Assembly (NCBI RefSeq): GCF_020080835.1
Contig: NC_058162.1
Span: 23,653,885-23,717,884 of the forward strand
Length of the DNA: 64,000 nt
Reading direction: 5' to 3'
Source of the DNA: Cotesia glomerata
Taxonomy: Eukaryota > Arthropoda > Insecta > Hymenoptera > Braconidae
Positions 24,701 to 37,900 of this stretch are shown here, piece by piece. A program made the position numbers and the translations under genes. The notes below the pieces were generated by a model. It worked only from the letters and a program-made list of their open reading frames with translations. It was not told the DNA's origin and made no database searches. Each line of letters starts with the position of its first letter. Position 1 is the first letter of the stretch.

Positions 24701-27700
24701 TTTAAAAATAATTTAGGGTGTCAATATTTAGACCCCTGTCAATGATTGGGGCCTTTACCTTATAGAGTATTAAGGTCAGTTTGAGGGTTAATCTTTTTAG
24801 ATCACAGACTATTGGATTAAAAAAAAAATAGTTATTTTATTACCACGAAAAAAAAGAAAATTGTATTGGGTCTCGTACCTTAAAATGAAAATGAAACAAA
24901 AACACAATAAGGTAAGTTTAAGGTTTAAGTACCTCTGCGAGCGAGGTTGTGCCAACTATAGCTGATTTATCTCGTATCGGATCATTTAGTTGAGGAGGAG
25001 ACGTAAGTAGACGATAGTAGTTGACAACAGCGGTAGATAGCTCATATGGATAGTAGTAGTAGCGGTAGTAGTAGTAGTAGAAGTAATTGTGTATGTACAC
25101 ATATACGCGGCGCACGTAGTTGCTGGCTTGGTGGCTCACTTGCTCTAACTTGAAACGGGCAGTAAACCAAGTAAGACGACAGTAAATCGTGATGTTTTAT
25201 ATTAACAGTTAAGTAATATTCATATTAATCATCTATTATCAGGGCACTATCAATAATTATTTTTTTAAAGGAATTTTGTCCCGACTTGCATTCTTTCACT
25301 CAAGCTTTTATTTATTATTTTTAATTGTTGTTGCTGTTGTTTAATCTTTAATGTAAGACTTGGAGCGGACAGGACGAAGGTAGAGGATTATTCTTCTCAG
25401 ATCAACTTTATAAATTTATCTTCTACTTATTTCTCTCTCGCTCTTTCTCTCTATCTTGTAAATTCAATCGACTACAACATTAATGCTAGTGGTTAAAAGT
25501 TATTGATTAGTCGTGATAATTACCTTGCGAAATTTTTGAATGCCGCGGACTGCGGGTTTATGCACAGAGGTACACGCGGTGTATCCAATCGCTCCGCGAT
25601 AAATCGGTACATCTCCTCTGTAAAATAAATTATTATTAGTTTTTGTGATTAGAGATATATTTTAGGGATTAAAAAGTTGATTTTTGAAAGAAAATAGAAA
25701 TAAATAAAATTTCGCTTTATTAAATAATGACTTTTGTTAAATTGCACTGTAATTTTTTAAATATTGATATTTTTAAAGATATAAGCTCATCTCGATGTTA
25801 CACTCATCAAGAGCTTTTATTTGAGTACCCACATGCATTTTGGTATATTTTTCATATATACATATATATAATATATATAAATATATGAAAAATTGATATG
25901 GGTACTCAAATGAAAGGTCTTGAGGAGTTTAACATCGGGATGAGCTTATCTCTTTAAAAATGTCAACAGTTCACGAGATACAAGGTCGTTTCTTAATTAT
26001 ATTAAATTGCACTGTACTTTTTTAAATATTGAAATTTTTAAAGATATAAGCTTATTCCGATGTTACACTTATCGAGAACTTTCATTTGAGTACCCACTTC
26101 CATTTTTTATATATTTTTCATATATACGTATATATAATATATATAAATATATAAAATATATGAAAAATTGATGTGGGTACTCAAATGAAAGGTCTTGATT
26201 AGTGTAACATAGAGATGAGCTTATATCTTTAAAAATGTCAATGGTTTACAAGATACGTTTTTTAATGATATTAATAAGAAAAAAATTAATAAGAAAAAAA
26301 ATAATGAATTGGAAGATGGGTAAATATAATAAGCTATGTTAATATTTGCTATTTATATTTTTTTGTATAATAAGTTACAACTACTAAAATTTATAATCTT
26401 TCTTTTCTCCAGCAATTGTTATCTTTAAATATACATTTCTGCCTGTCTTTTTAGGGTGACAAGACATAATTATGAATGTAATATACTTAAGTTTACACTA
26501 AACCAGGCCTATGCACAGATGATTAATTTTCATCTCTATAGGTGCATACTATATATGTGTATTTGAATATTATATGTATGTATGTATGTATATTATCCTG
26601 GCAATAAATAAATAAATAAATAAATAAAATATTAAATTTCACTGTACACTCTTAATTATTGACTTTTATAAAGATATAAGCTCATCCCGATGTTACACTT
26701 ATCAAGAGCTTTCATTTGAGTACCCACTTGCATTTTTAATATATTTTTCATATGTACATATGTGTAATATATATAAATATATAAAATATATGAAAAATTG
26801 ATGTGGGTACTCAAATGAAAGGTCTCGATGAATGTAATGTCGGTGTGAGCTTATATCTTTAAAAATGTCAATAGTTGACAAGATACAATGTCATTTCTCA
26901 ATTATTGACATTTTTGTGATTCGGAATATATTTGAAAGACTAAAAAGTTGATTTTTGAAAGAAAATTAAATATATATACTAGCAATTTTGCAGTCACTAT
27001 GTGACTGTCGTGACTTGTGAACTATAAATAAGTAAAATTTTGTTTTATTAAATAATGACTTTTGTTAAATCACACTGTTTTTTCTTAAATATTTACGTTT
27101 TTGAAAATATAAGTTCATCCCGATGTTAAACTCATCAAGAGCTTTCATTTGAGTACCCACATGGATTTTTGATATATTTTTCATGTATACATATATATAA
27201 TATATATAAATATACGAAAATTGATGTGGGTACTCAAATGAAAGGTCTTGATGAGTATAACATCGGAATGAGCTAATATCCTTAAAAATGTCAATAGTTT
27301 ACGAGATACAGGGTCATTTCTTAATTATGTATCTAGAGATAGAGCATTTTCGAATGCAGCTTAAATACTTATCATCATAAATTAACTATTGGTAAGAATG
27401 ATATGAATTCTTTAAAAGGCATGAATTCAAATCAAGACCTTTAGAATGACACTAAATTTAACCATAAATACCCATTTTATCACATAAATATACTGGCCAC
27501 AAAATTTTGCTTATTCTCTTAATAATCTTAATGCTTATTCTCTTATATTATTAATAATATAGATTAGGATCTTAAATCTTTCGAGTCTCAATTGATTTTG
27601 ATCTCAAATTCTGGATAAAATATCGGAGATAAGGAAAAATTTATGACTTTTTTTTTTTTATAGGAAATAAAATTTTCTAAAAATTGTTTCTTATAATTTT

Positions 27701-30700
27701 ATCGTATTTCCAAAAACTAATCAAAAATTTTAAAATCAAGTATTTATTTTTTTTTGGCTTTTGGCCTCAAATTTTGTTTTAAATAAGAGAGATAAAGAAA
27801 TTTTACTAGAATTAAATTTTCTACAAAAAAAATATCTCGTATAATTTTTTTGTATCTTTGAAATATAATCTACAATTTTTTAATTATTAAAAAACTAATT
27901 GATAAAATTCTTAAACAAAAATTTACAATATCAAAAATCAAATTTATTTTTCATTATATTTTACAAAAAAAAATTTAATTTTTAACCAGTTGAAAATTAA
28001 AATATGTTCTTAAATAAAAATAAAAATTTTTTTCGATCTTATTACGGCTAAAATTAATAAACAATAGATAAAAATATTACAGGAAGCAGATTGACATTTA
28101 AATATTCAAATTAAATGTGAGAGAAAAAATCAAACGGAAGTTAAACAAACCTTTGACCTGCTGGACACTATTAAGCTTACGCTCCCACAAGTCGTCAAAA
28201 GGATAAGCCGTCGAAGGCTCGAAATCCGGCGTGTACTGTCTCAGGCCTGAGTTGGTGTCATAACAGCACGTGCACATGCACGAGTGGTATCTCAAGCGGC
28301 CGTCCTCGAGGTAAGGATGCGCCAGGGCGTTAACGACGGTGATTCTCTTGTCCTACAAGAATGATAAATAAATAAATTAAAATAATAAACTAATACAATT
28401 TTTAAAAGTGTATCTGCAGGACTTACGGGGTCGAAGACGAGCATCTGACAGAGTAAATGAACGGCTTCGTGAGTGGCATGACTGCCCAGAGTATACAGCG
28501 CCGTCAAGGAAGGACGTTTTGGTGGGCATCTCAACATGTGCATCCTAGCGCCCTCGCAGGCATATCGCATGTCTTCTATCTTCGGCGTGCCCAACAGTTC
28601 CGTTATCATGTCAAGCTAAAAGTAATCAATAATTAGTCGTGGGTATTATTTTTTAAAATTCAATTTAAATAATTATTATTATAATTAATTATTTATTTAA
28701 AATGTTATTATTAATTATTATAATTAATTTTTTATTTAAAATATTATTATTAATTATTTATTTAGAATATTATTATTAATTAATTAAAATAAAGCTTATG
28801 GTTTCTTCTATTGAAGAAGAAATATATAAAAAATTAAAAAAAATTTTTTTATTAAAAAAGTAATTAAGGGGGTATTCTGGTCTAGAAGCATGAAATTTCA
28901 GGTAATTTTTAAAGTACCGTAAAAAAAAGGCAATCAATATTTTTATTATACATATTTTTATGTTATTTATTAACATTATAAGAATACGGAAAAAAATAAA
29001 AAAATGAAAAAAGTTGAAAATTCAAAAAATTAGCAGCTGATGAAGTGGAGGGATCTCAAAAAATTGGCACATGACAATACCCACGATTCCAACCCTCCTA
29101 GCAATCGGAAACAAAAAAATAAAAAAGATTATTAATCTAGAGTAATGTCGCTATGGTCGGAACTACGGAAAAGTTGAAAAAAAATTTTTTCACAAAATGG
29201 CGACTGCTTAAAAAAAAAAAACCATTTTTTTTTACCACTTTTTTTTACTTTTTCGAATTTTTTAAAAATAGTAAAAATTGAAATTTGGGGATGACCGTAG
29301 TTCCAACCATAGCGACATTACTCTAGATTAATAATAATAATAATCTTTTTAATTTTTTTGTTTTTGATTGCTAGGAGGGTTGGAATCGTGGGTATCGTCA
29401 CGTGCCAATTTTTTGAGACCCCCCCCCCCCACTTCATCAGCTGCTAATTTTTTGAATTTTCAACTTTTATCATTTTTTTATTTTTTTCTGTATTTTTATA
29501 ATGTTAATAAATAACTTATAAAAAAATGTGTATAGTAAAAATATTGATTGCCTTTTTTTTATGGCGCTTTAAAAATTACCTGAAATTTTATGTTTCTAGA
29601 CCAGAATACTCCCTTAATAAAAAATTTTTTTATTGAAAAATGCAGCGCAATCGGTTGAAAATAAATTTAACTATATTTAAAGACTATCAAAGGCGCCTTC
29701 AATTCTATTAATATTCTATTTTATTAACAACAAAGCTTTTAGATTATTTTCATTTTTTGCGAAATTGCAATTAATAAAATATAATTGAAATATTTTTCAT
29801 AAATTGATATTTATAATTTAATGTAATAGTATGTTATGTATATCATGAGAGTGGAGGGGATTTTCAGCTATGAAGAGGTTGGCGCAACGACCATAGTGTG
29901 TGCGCTGATACACGAAAGCAAAAAACCTCATCATTTAATACATAAATAAATATAATTAATTCATTTAATTAACATGTTAAAAAAATTAATCGTCTTATTA
30001 TAAAGTAAAAATTTGAAAATGTAATTATTTATTTAAAAAAGATATTTTATTTTTAATTAAAAATAATTACTAATTAAAATCAGTATTATTACTACATTAT
30101 AATGCGATTATTCGTGATTCAATTATGACATTGTCAAATTAAAATGAAATTAGCAGAAATCTTACAATATTTAGGATTTAAAAAAAAAAATTAAAAAGAA
30201 AAATTGCAGAAGATTTGAAAAAATTTAAGTGCAATTTTTTGAAAATATTTTTTTAGTTCTAATTTAATTAATAAAAAAAAATCAAAAATTGTTGAATATC
30301 GGCTAATTTTAGTATCATTATTATTAATTAATTATTAAGAAGTTACGTACCTGCTCGACAGGATTCTGAGCCTGGAAGAGAATCTGCCGGCACAAAAGCT
30401 CGCCAAAGATGCACCCAACGCTCCAGACATCCACAGCAGCGGTGTAATGACGAGCACCCATAAGAATCTCCGGTGCGCGGTAGTACTGCGTGACAACCTC
30501 CTGGGTCATGTATTTGTTCCTGTCTGGCTCCTCGACTCTTGCCAACCCAAAGTCGCATATCTTCAGCACGCAGTTGCTGTTTACCAGGAGATTACCCGGC
30601 TTTATATCACGGTGAAGAATCCTGGCCGAGTGGAGATACTTTAATCCTGGAATAAATATGTAAGGTTAGTTTTACTTTTTATAAATTTATTAGAATATTA

Positions 30701-31422
30701 TAAATTACATTATTATTTCAAAATTAACAAAAAAAAAATTAGGAAAACGGTTGACCCTGAAGGCCATCCCTGCAACTTCCCGCTAATTCCATACTTAGGC
30801 GCTTAAAATTGCACCAATGACGTTTTTGAGCTCTTCGAGCTCAAAAATACAATTTATGGGTTATTTTGAGCTCTCCGAGCTCAAAGAGATTGCTTTCTTA
30901 TGCTTTAAAGCTCTTCGAGCTCAAAAGTCTGATAGAGATTTGATGACACTATCTTTTGAATTTTTAAACCGCAATAACTTTTGAATGAATAAACCGATTT
31001 TTACGCGGTTAGAAGCATTCGACGCAGTTTTTTAAGCATCACAAAGAATCTCAAATTTTGAATTGATCGCGCTAGGAATTTTGGAGTTATTCCGAAAAAA
31101 CACTTTTTTCGGTTTTCTTTCGTTCACGATATCTCTCGAACGAATCAACCGATTTTGACCGGACTGGTGGCGATCGACGTGGTTTTTTGAGGTTAAGAGC
31201 TGATTAGTTTTTGGAATTGAACCTTTAAGCCGTTTAAAAGTTATTCCAAAAAACCACATTTGAAAAAAATTTTTTTTTCAGTTTTTTTAAGATTTCTCAA
31301 AATCTATTGATCTGAATCGGTCCAAATAGTTTTCAAAATCTAAGTTTAGTCAAGCCCTTTCGAATGGCACCAACCGCGATGAAATCGGTCAAGCCGTTCA
31401 AAAGTTATAAGCGGTTCACATA

Positions 31423-31500
<78 letters not shown>

Positions 31501-34500
31501 TACAGACACCGTGACAACCTCGCGGGGATAGTCAGAGAAGCTTCCTGTGACCTTCAAACGTCGAGATCTGATGAAAACTCGATTTTTGCAAAACGGGGTG
31601 AAAACAATAACTTTCCGATTTTTGAAAATCTTCGATTTTCTTAGCGGGAAGTTAAAAATCTGGAAAACGGTTGACCCTAAAGGCCATCCCTGCAACTTCC
31701 CGCCAATTCCATACCTAAACGCTTGAAATTGCACTTATGACGTTTCTGAGCTCTTCGAGCTCAAAAATACGATTTGTGTGTTATTTTGAGCTCTCCGAGC
31801 TCAAAGAAATAGCTTTTGTATGCTTTTGAGCTCTTCGAGCTCAAAAGGTTGATAGAAGTTTAATAAAACAGTTTTTGAATTTTCAAACTGCAATAATTTC
31901 TAAATGAATGAATCGATTTTCTCACGGTTGGCAGTATTCCACGCACTTTTTCAGAATCTATGATATACTTTTCAACACAAACGGATCGAACCGAAAATCT
32001 TAGAGAAATTTGAAAAATTTACTTTTTCCGAATTTTTTCGACTACGATAACTCACGAACCAATCAACCAATTTTCACGTTCTTGGTGGCGATCGACGTGA
32101 TTTTTTGAGCTCTAGTAATTATTACATTTTGTCAAAAATGATCCAAAAAGAAATCTCGAAGTTATGTGAAAAAAACACTTTTTTCGAAATTTTTCGTTTT
32201 CGATAACTCTCGAACGAATCAACCGATTTTGATGGGACTGGTGGCAATCGGCGTGGTTTTTTAAGCTTAAGAGCTGATTAGTTTTTGGAATTGATCGGTA
32301 GAGCCGTTTAGAAGTTATTCCAAGAAAGCGATTTTCTGAAAATTTTATTTTTGAGATTTCTCAAAATCTAGCGAATCGAATCGGTTAAAATTTTCACGAA
32401 ATTTAATGGCAATGATACTCTTTGGATCGCCACCTATTTCGATCCGATCGGCCGAGCCATTCAAAAGTTATAAGAGGTTTACACACACACACACACACAC
32501 ACACATACACACACACACATACAGCCGCACGGACAACATCGCGGGATTAGTCAGGGAAGCTTCCTAGGACCTCAAAACGTCGAGATCTGATGAAAACTCG
32601 ATTTTCGAAAAACGAGGTAAAAACAATAGCTTCCCGATTTTTGAAAATTTTCAATTTTCTAAGCGGGAAGTTAAAAAAACAATTTTAAATAGACAACTTT
32701 AGAATTTCCAACCAAAATTATTTTTTTCCCAAGTATAGAAGTCTTTTTTTCCAACAAGAAAGTTGCTGTGAGAACAATTTTTACTTCTTCAGCTAAATAA
32801 ATTTGTTGAAAATTTCCAACAAAATCATTTCTTTTTACAAAAAAGCCCATATTTTTCGAAATAATTTTTTTCTCTCATTGTACTTTGTATTTACAAAAAA
32901 AATTCTTTTTTTTCAGTATACGGGTCATTTAATTTTCTCAAAATGATGTTCGCATCTTGAAGGCGTGTGAAAAGTTATGACAGAGCACTTCCAAACTTTC
33001 ATGATTATAACATCAAAATGTCGCTTTAATTATGTTTGAAAAAGTTTTTTAGATTTGGAAAAAAACTATTTTAAATATACAATTTGAGAATTTTTCTCTT
33101 GATTCAAGTTAATTTTTTTTTTTTCAGTGTAAAAATACTCGCTCAATACTCTGACAAGAAAATTACTATTTTTTTTTCAGTATATAAAAATTTATTTCCT
33201 TTCTTATAATTGGCACTGAAGTTGATGAAGTAGCAGCCAATTCTAATAGCACCTTTAATCAATCAGAAAATAATCATCCAGGAAATTTAGTAGCCCCCTG
33301 CAGATTGACCTTTCACCAGGAAGATAATAATCGTAAGCCTAACTAGCCAAACGCACAAATGAATCTATTGACCATCAATGTATTATGATACAATATAAAT
33401 AGCCTTCGCTGTAACTTGCATTCAAGAGTCGCGACATCGCGACGATTAATAACTTGATTACATTAATCCAGTGGTAATTAATCTGAATGTTATCCGGAGA
33501 CACCATAATGGCTAGACGCTCATATCGATCTCGCATCAGCGCAGCTCTTCCAATTGTGATTTAAATCAGAACAAATTTGGTAATTATAAGAGCCATTGAT
33601 AAATTAAAGTTTTTGTATAATTTTCAGGCTCTGGCTGATATGAACCCAGCTGGATACGTCGCAATTTTAGGATAGAATTATATATAATATAAGGTAATGC
33701 CTGTGCAGGCAATACAAGCGACAAGTTTGGGGTGCAAACTGAATAGGCAGGATTACCACCGCCCTCATCTATGCTAGCTCTGTGTGTGTACAATAAGCGT
33801 TCTTATTGGAGAGAGGAGAACCAGAACTAAACTGGAATAACACGAGAGAGACAGCGAATTATATTATATAGAACGTGAGACGGAGAAGATTCTGAAATGA
33901 GAGGAGAGAGAGAAAATGATGGTTGACTTGGGATAATCTACCGAGAATATCAGGGAACTATTTGAGGACGAAGCTTCTCTAGAAACACGAGCTACAATTT
34001 ATAGTAAAAAATAACTAATAAAACTCTGGATCGATTTTGCGATAAATAGTATTCATATCTCTTGTTTAATTCAGTTATTAATGCTCTTATTTTTAGTTTC
34101 AGGGAGACGTTTTATTGATGGGTTCAATAATTTTAATTGGATTAGTTAATTCTGGCAGAATTTCAAGAAATTTAATCAGTTCTTCTTTATTATTTGGAGT
34201 TAAATTGAAAAACTGCATTGTCGGCTGAGATTTAATTTGAGAAAAGGAAATTTTTTTTGAGAAATATGGGTATTTTTGTGACAAAAGATTATTTTGTTGA
34301 GAATTTTCAATCATTTTATTTCTTAAAAAGGTTCCTAGACAAGATAAAGACACCATTAGGTTATGGCTATTGGTTTCTTTTTTACGCACTAGTGCTGCCT
34401 CTCTTTACAGACTATCGCTCACTCACTTCCACTCACGTAAAATCTCGAAAATCGCTAACTTCAAATATTTTTTTATAAAAAAAGGAATACCGCTCGTTTA

Positions 34501-34897
34501 TGTTATTTTTGATAGAAACTACTTTTTTATGTCTTCAATTACTGATTCTTGGTTTTTTAAAACAATCCTAAGAAAAGTACGATTGATATTTAATAAAACG
34601 TTTGTTTGATTAAAAAAATCCCTGCGTATAAAGGATACTTATGAGTATATACTTAACATGTCAAAAAAATTTTAAGAAAACTGTTTTTTCTCGCAACGTC
34701 CTTAATTGAAGAAATCAAAATTCTTCTCTTTAGATAGATAATTTGAGAATTTTATCTAAAATTGCTTTAGTAATTATTTATAAGTAGAGGCAACCTCATT
34801 TTACCCTATTTTTGCCCATAGAATTTCACTTTTGATCAAATTGATCAATTTTTATTTTAAATTGTTTATTTTTTATGTATTTAAAAAAAAAAATAAA

Positions 34898-34977
<80 letters not shown>

Positions 34978-37900
34978 AAAACATCAAAAAAAGATAAAAT
35001 AGAAATTTTATCCAAAAACATGAAAGCCAATATTTTTTCCAACTTTTAAAGGTTACAAATCTATAGAAATCTTTATTATTTTTTATCATAAATGCGACGT
35101 GAAAAATTTTTAAATATTAATTTGTCACGTAGTTATGGCCCAGAATGGAATTGACCCCTTTTGTAAGTAATTACCATTTTTTTTTCTTAAATCTAGAAAA
35201 CTTTTTTTCAACAAGAATATTTCTGTGAGAACAATTTTGATTTTTTTAATTTATTAAGAAATAAAATTGTTGGAAATTTACAAGAAATTAAATTCTTGTC
35301 ACATAAATGTTCATTTTTTTCAGAAGAATTTTTTTTCTTAGTCTAGAAAGATTAGCTTGACTCAAGAAAGAAATTTTATAATAAGGAGAACAAAAAAATT
35401 TCTTAAGAGAAAAAATTCTTGGTTGAAAAAACAAATTTCTTGACTCGAGAATTTTTTTCTCTTGTTCCAAGAAATTTGATCAAAATTTTCAGAATTTTTC
35501 TGACCAAGTGTTTGATGATTGTGAATATCAACCATTTCTTATGATTAAAGATGAGAACCAAGATAATGATGATTGTGATAATAAAAAGTGCATTGACTGG
35601 AGGGCTGTCGACCCTCGTGTCCATCCGGTATAGTCGCAGGCGTGTCAGAGGTTTTACTGTCTCTCTACTGCCACACACACTCTTGTACTTGACGCTCAGT
35701 CAACACTGAACCGGAAGCAGGGAAAAGTGATGCCAGGAAGAGCGTCAGCCAATGTTGGGCTTGAATACATGGAGGTAATAAGGAGTTTGCAAGGAAGTCT
35801 GCTTTCTTATTCCGGCTCGCCGACAAAATGGCTCTTCCGGAGTCGGTAATGTAGTTTTTTTCATTTTTTGGGGTAAATATTGAAGATACGAAAAATTTGT
35901 AAGAATTTTTTTTTTGTAGAAAATTCAATTTTGTATAAAAAAAAGATCCCTATCAATTTTTTGATATTTCTTATAATTTATCCAGAATTTAAGATCAAAA
36001 GTAAAAAATATTTTTTTTTGCATACTTGAAATAAAAATAGTGAAATTTTTAAATCAAAATTTTGAGTAAATTATTAAAAATACGGAAAATTCATAAGATT
36101 ACTTTTTTATAAAAACTTTAATTAAAATTTTTTTAATTTTAGTCAAAATTTAAGAACAAAAATCAAAAATAATTTTTTTAAAGTACACAGAAAGAAAAAT
36201 TTCTTGACTGGAGAACAAAATTCTTGGCTCAAGAAAATTTTCGGGTGCCCAAAGGAAGACCGAAATTGTGTTGTCCGAAGTAAAAATTTTTCTTGAAATT
36301 CTATTCTTGGTGGAAGTCATTTTTTCTTAATTCAAATTATTATAAATACTTGATACAATAAATTTTTATATTTGATCAAGATTTTTAGATACTTTAGGGA
36401 AGCAGCGCCACCTACTTCAGCTGAGAAAAAAATTTTCTCACCTTAAGAAAATTTTTCTCTTGAATATTTGATACCCATTTTATATGATTTCAGCGTGCAA
36501 TTATACATATTGAATGAAAAAAAAATGATGAAATATTATTTGATTTTCCTATTTGACATGTTAATCAATAGAAATATTAATGAAAATTTACTTCTATATT
36601 TATATTTAATTTTTTGAAGCAAGAGAGAAATTTTCTCAAGACAAGAAAATTTACCTCTATCACAAACTAAATTTTTTGGAGCTTCGAGGCTGAATTTTCT
36701 CAAAACAATAAGATTTTCTTGACTTAAATAAATTTTCTTGGATCAAGATACGTATTTCTTAAAGCAAGAGAATTAATTTTGTTGGAATAAGTGAAATTTC
36801 TTGTCAAAAAAAAATTTTTTTTTCGCTCAAGAAAATAATTAGGAAGAAAAATATTCTCTTGGCTCAAGTGAACCTTTTTTTCTGCGCACAGAAAGAAAAA
36901 TTTCTTGTCTGGAGAACAAAATGGGCTCAAGAAAATCTATCGGGAGCCTGAAGGAAGACCGAAATTGTGTTGGCCGAAGTAAAAATTTTTCTTGAAATTC
37001 TATTCTTGGTGGAAGTCATTTTTTCTTAATTCAAATTATTATAAATACTTGATACAATAAATTTTTATATTTGATCAAGATTTTTAGATACTTTAGGGAA
37101 GCAGCGCCACCTACTTCAGCTGAGAAAAAAATTTTCTCACCTTAAGAAAATTTTTCTCTTGAATATTTGATACCCATTTTATATGATTTCAGCGTGCAAT
37201 TATACATATTGAATGAAAAAAAATGATGAAATATTATTTGATCTTCCCATTTGACATGTTAATCAATAGAAATATTAATGAAAATTTACTTCTATCTTTA
37301 TATTTAATTTTTTGAAGCAAGAGAGAAATTTTCTCAAGACAAGAAAATTTAGTACTATCAAGAACTAAATTTTTTGGATCTTCGAGGCTGAATTTTCTCA
37401 AAACAATAAGATTTTCTTGACTTAAATAAATTTTCTTGGATCAAGATACGTATTTTTTAAAGCAAGAGAATTAATTTTGTTGGAATAAGTGAAATTTCTT
37501 GTCAAAAAAAAAATTTTTTTTTCGCTCAAGAAAATAATTAAGAAGAAAAATATTTTCTTGGCTCAAGTGAACCTTCTTTTCTGTGCAAAAAAAAAAAAAG
37601 TGAAAATTTGAAATCAAAATTTTTAGTTAAATATTGAAGATACAAAAAATTCATAATTAAATTTTCTATGAATAAATATCCTTATTAAATTTTTCTAACA
37701 AAATGCTAATTAAAATTTCCAACAAATTTTTAATGCAAAATTCTATTAACTATTTCTACGACGTAGTTGCAAGCAAGACTGACTGACTGACTCGTATCAC
37801 TGATAAGGAGTGATGACTGGTGGTGGTCGGACAAAATTCATTGTCTTTTAGCACGTAAGTAAAAACTCGATAACACAACAATAAAGGTAAAATATAATAT

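Noticed and set aside
24918..25139. Tyr-rich minus-strand ORF considered as the nemo C-terminus
   Set aside because: It derives from an (AGT)n repeat and does not match STVAHPSELPPSPHQWE, which was found at 18683-18737.
28098..28150. C-terminal extension of the 65-codon ORF past QQVK
   Set aside because: The residues after QQVK (GLFNFRLI...) are not Nemo; a GT donor lies at the junction and the next exon at 25524 restores the family sequence.
30343..30558. Alternative minus- and plus-strand ORFs over the DFG exon
   Set aside because: They are other reading frames of the kinase exon and contain no kinase motifs.
34826..35089. ORF with a poly-IY membrane-like stretch
   Set aside because: It is a translation of the (TA)n microsatellite.
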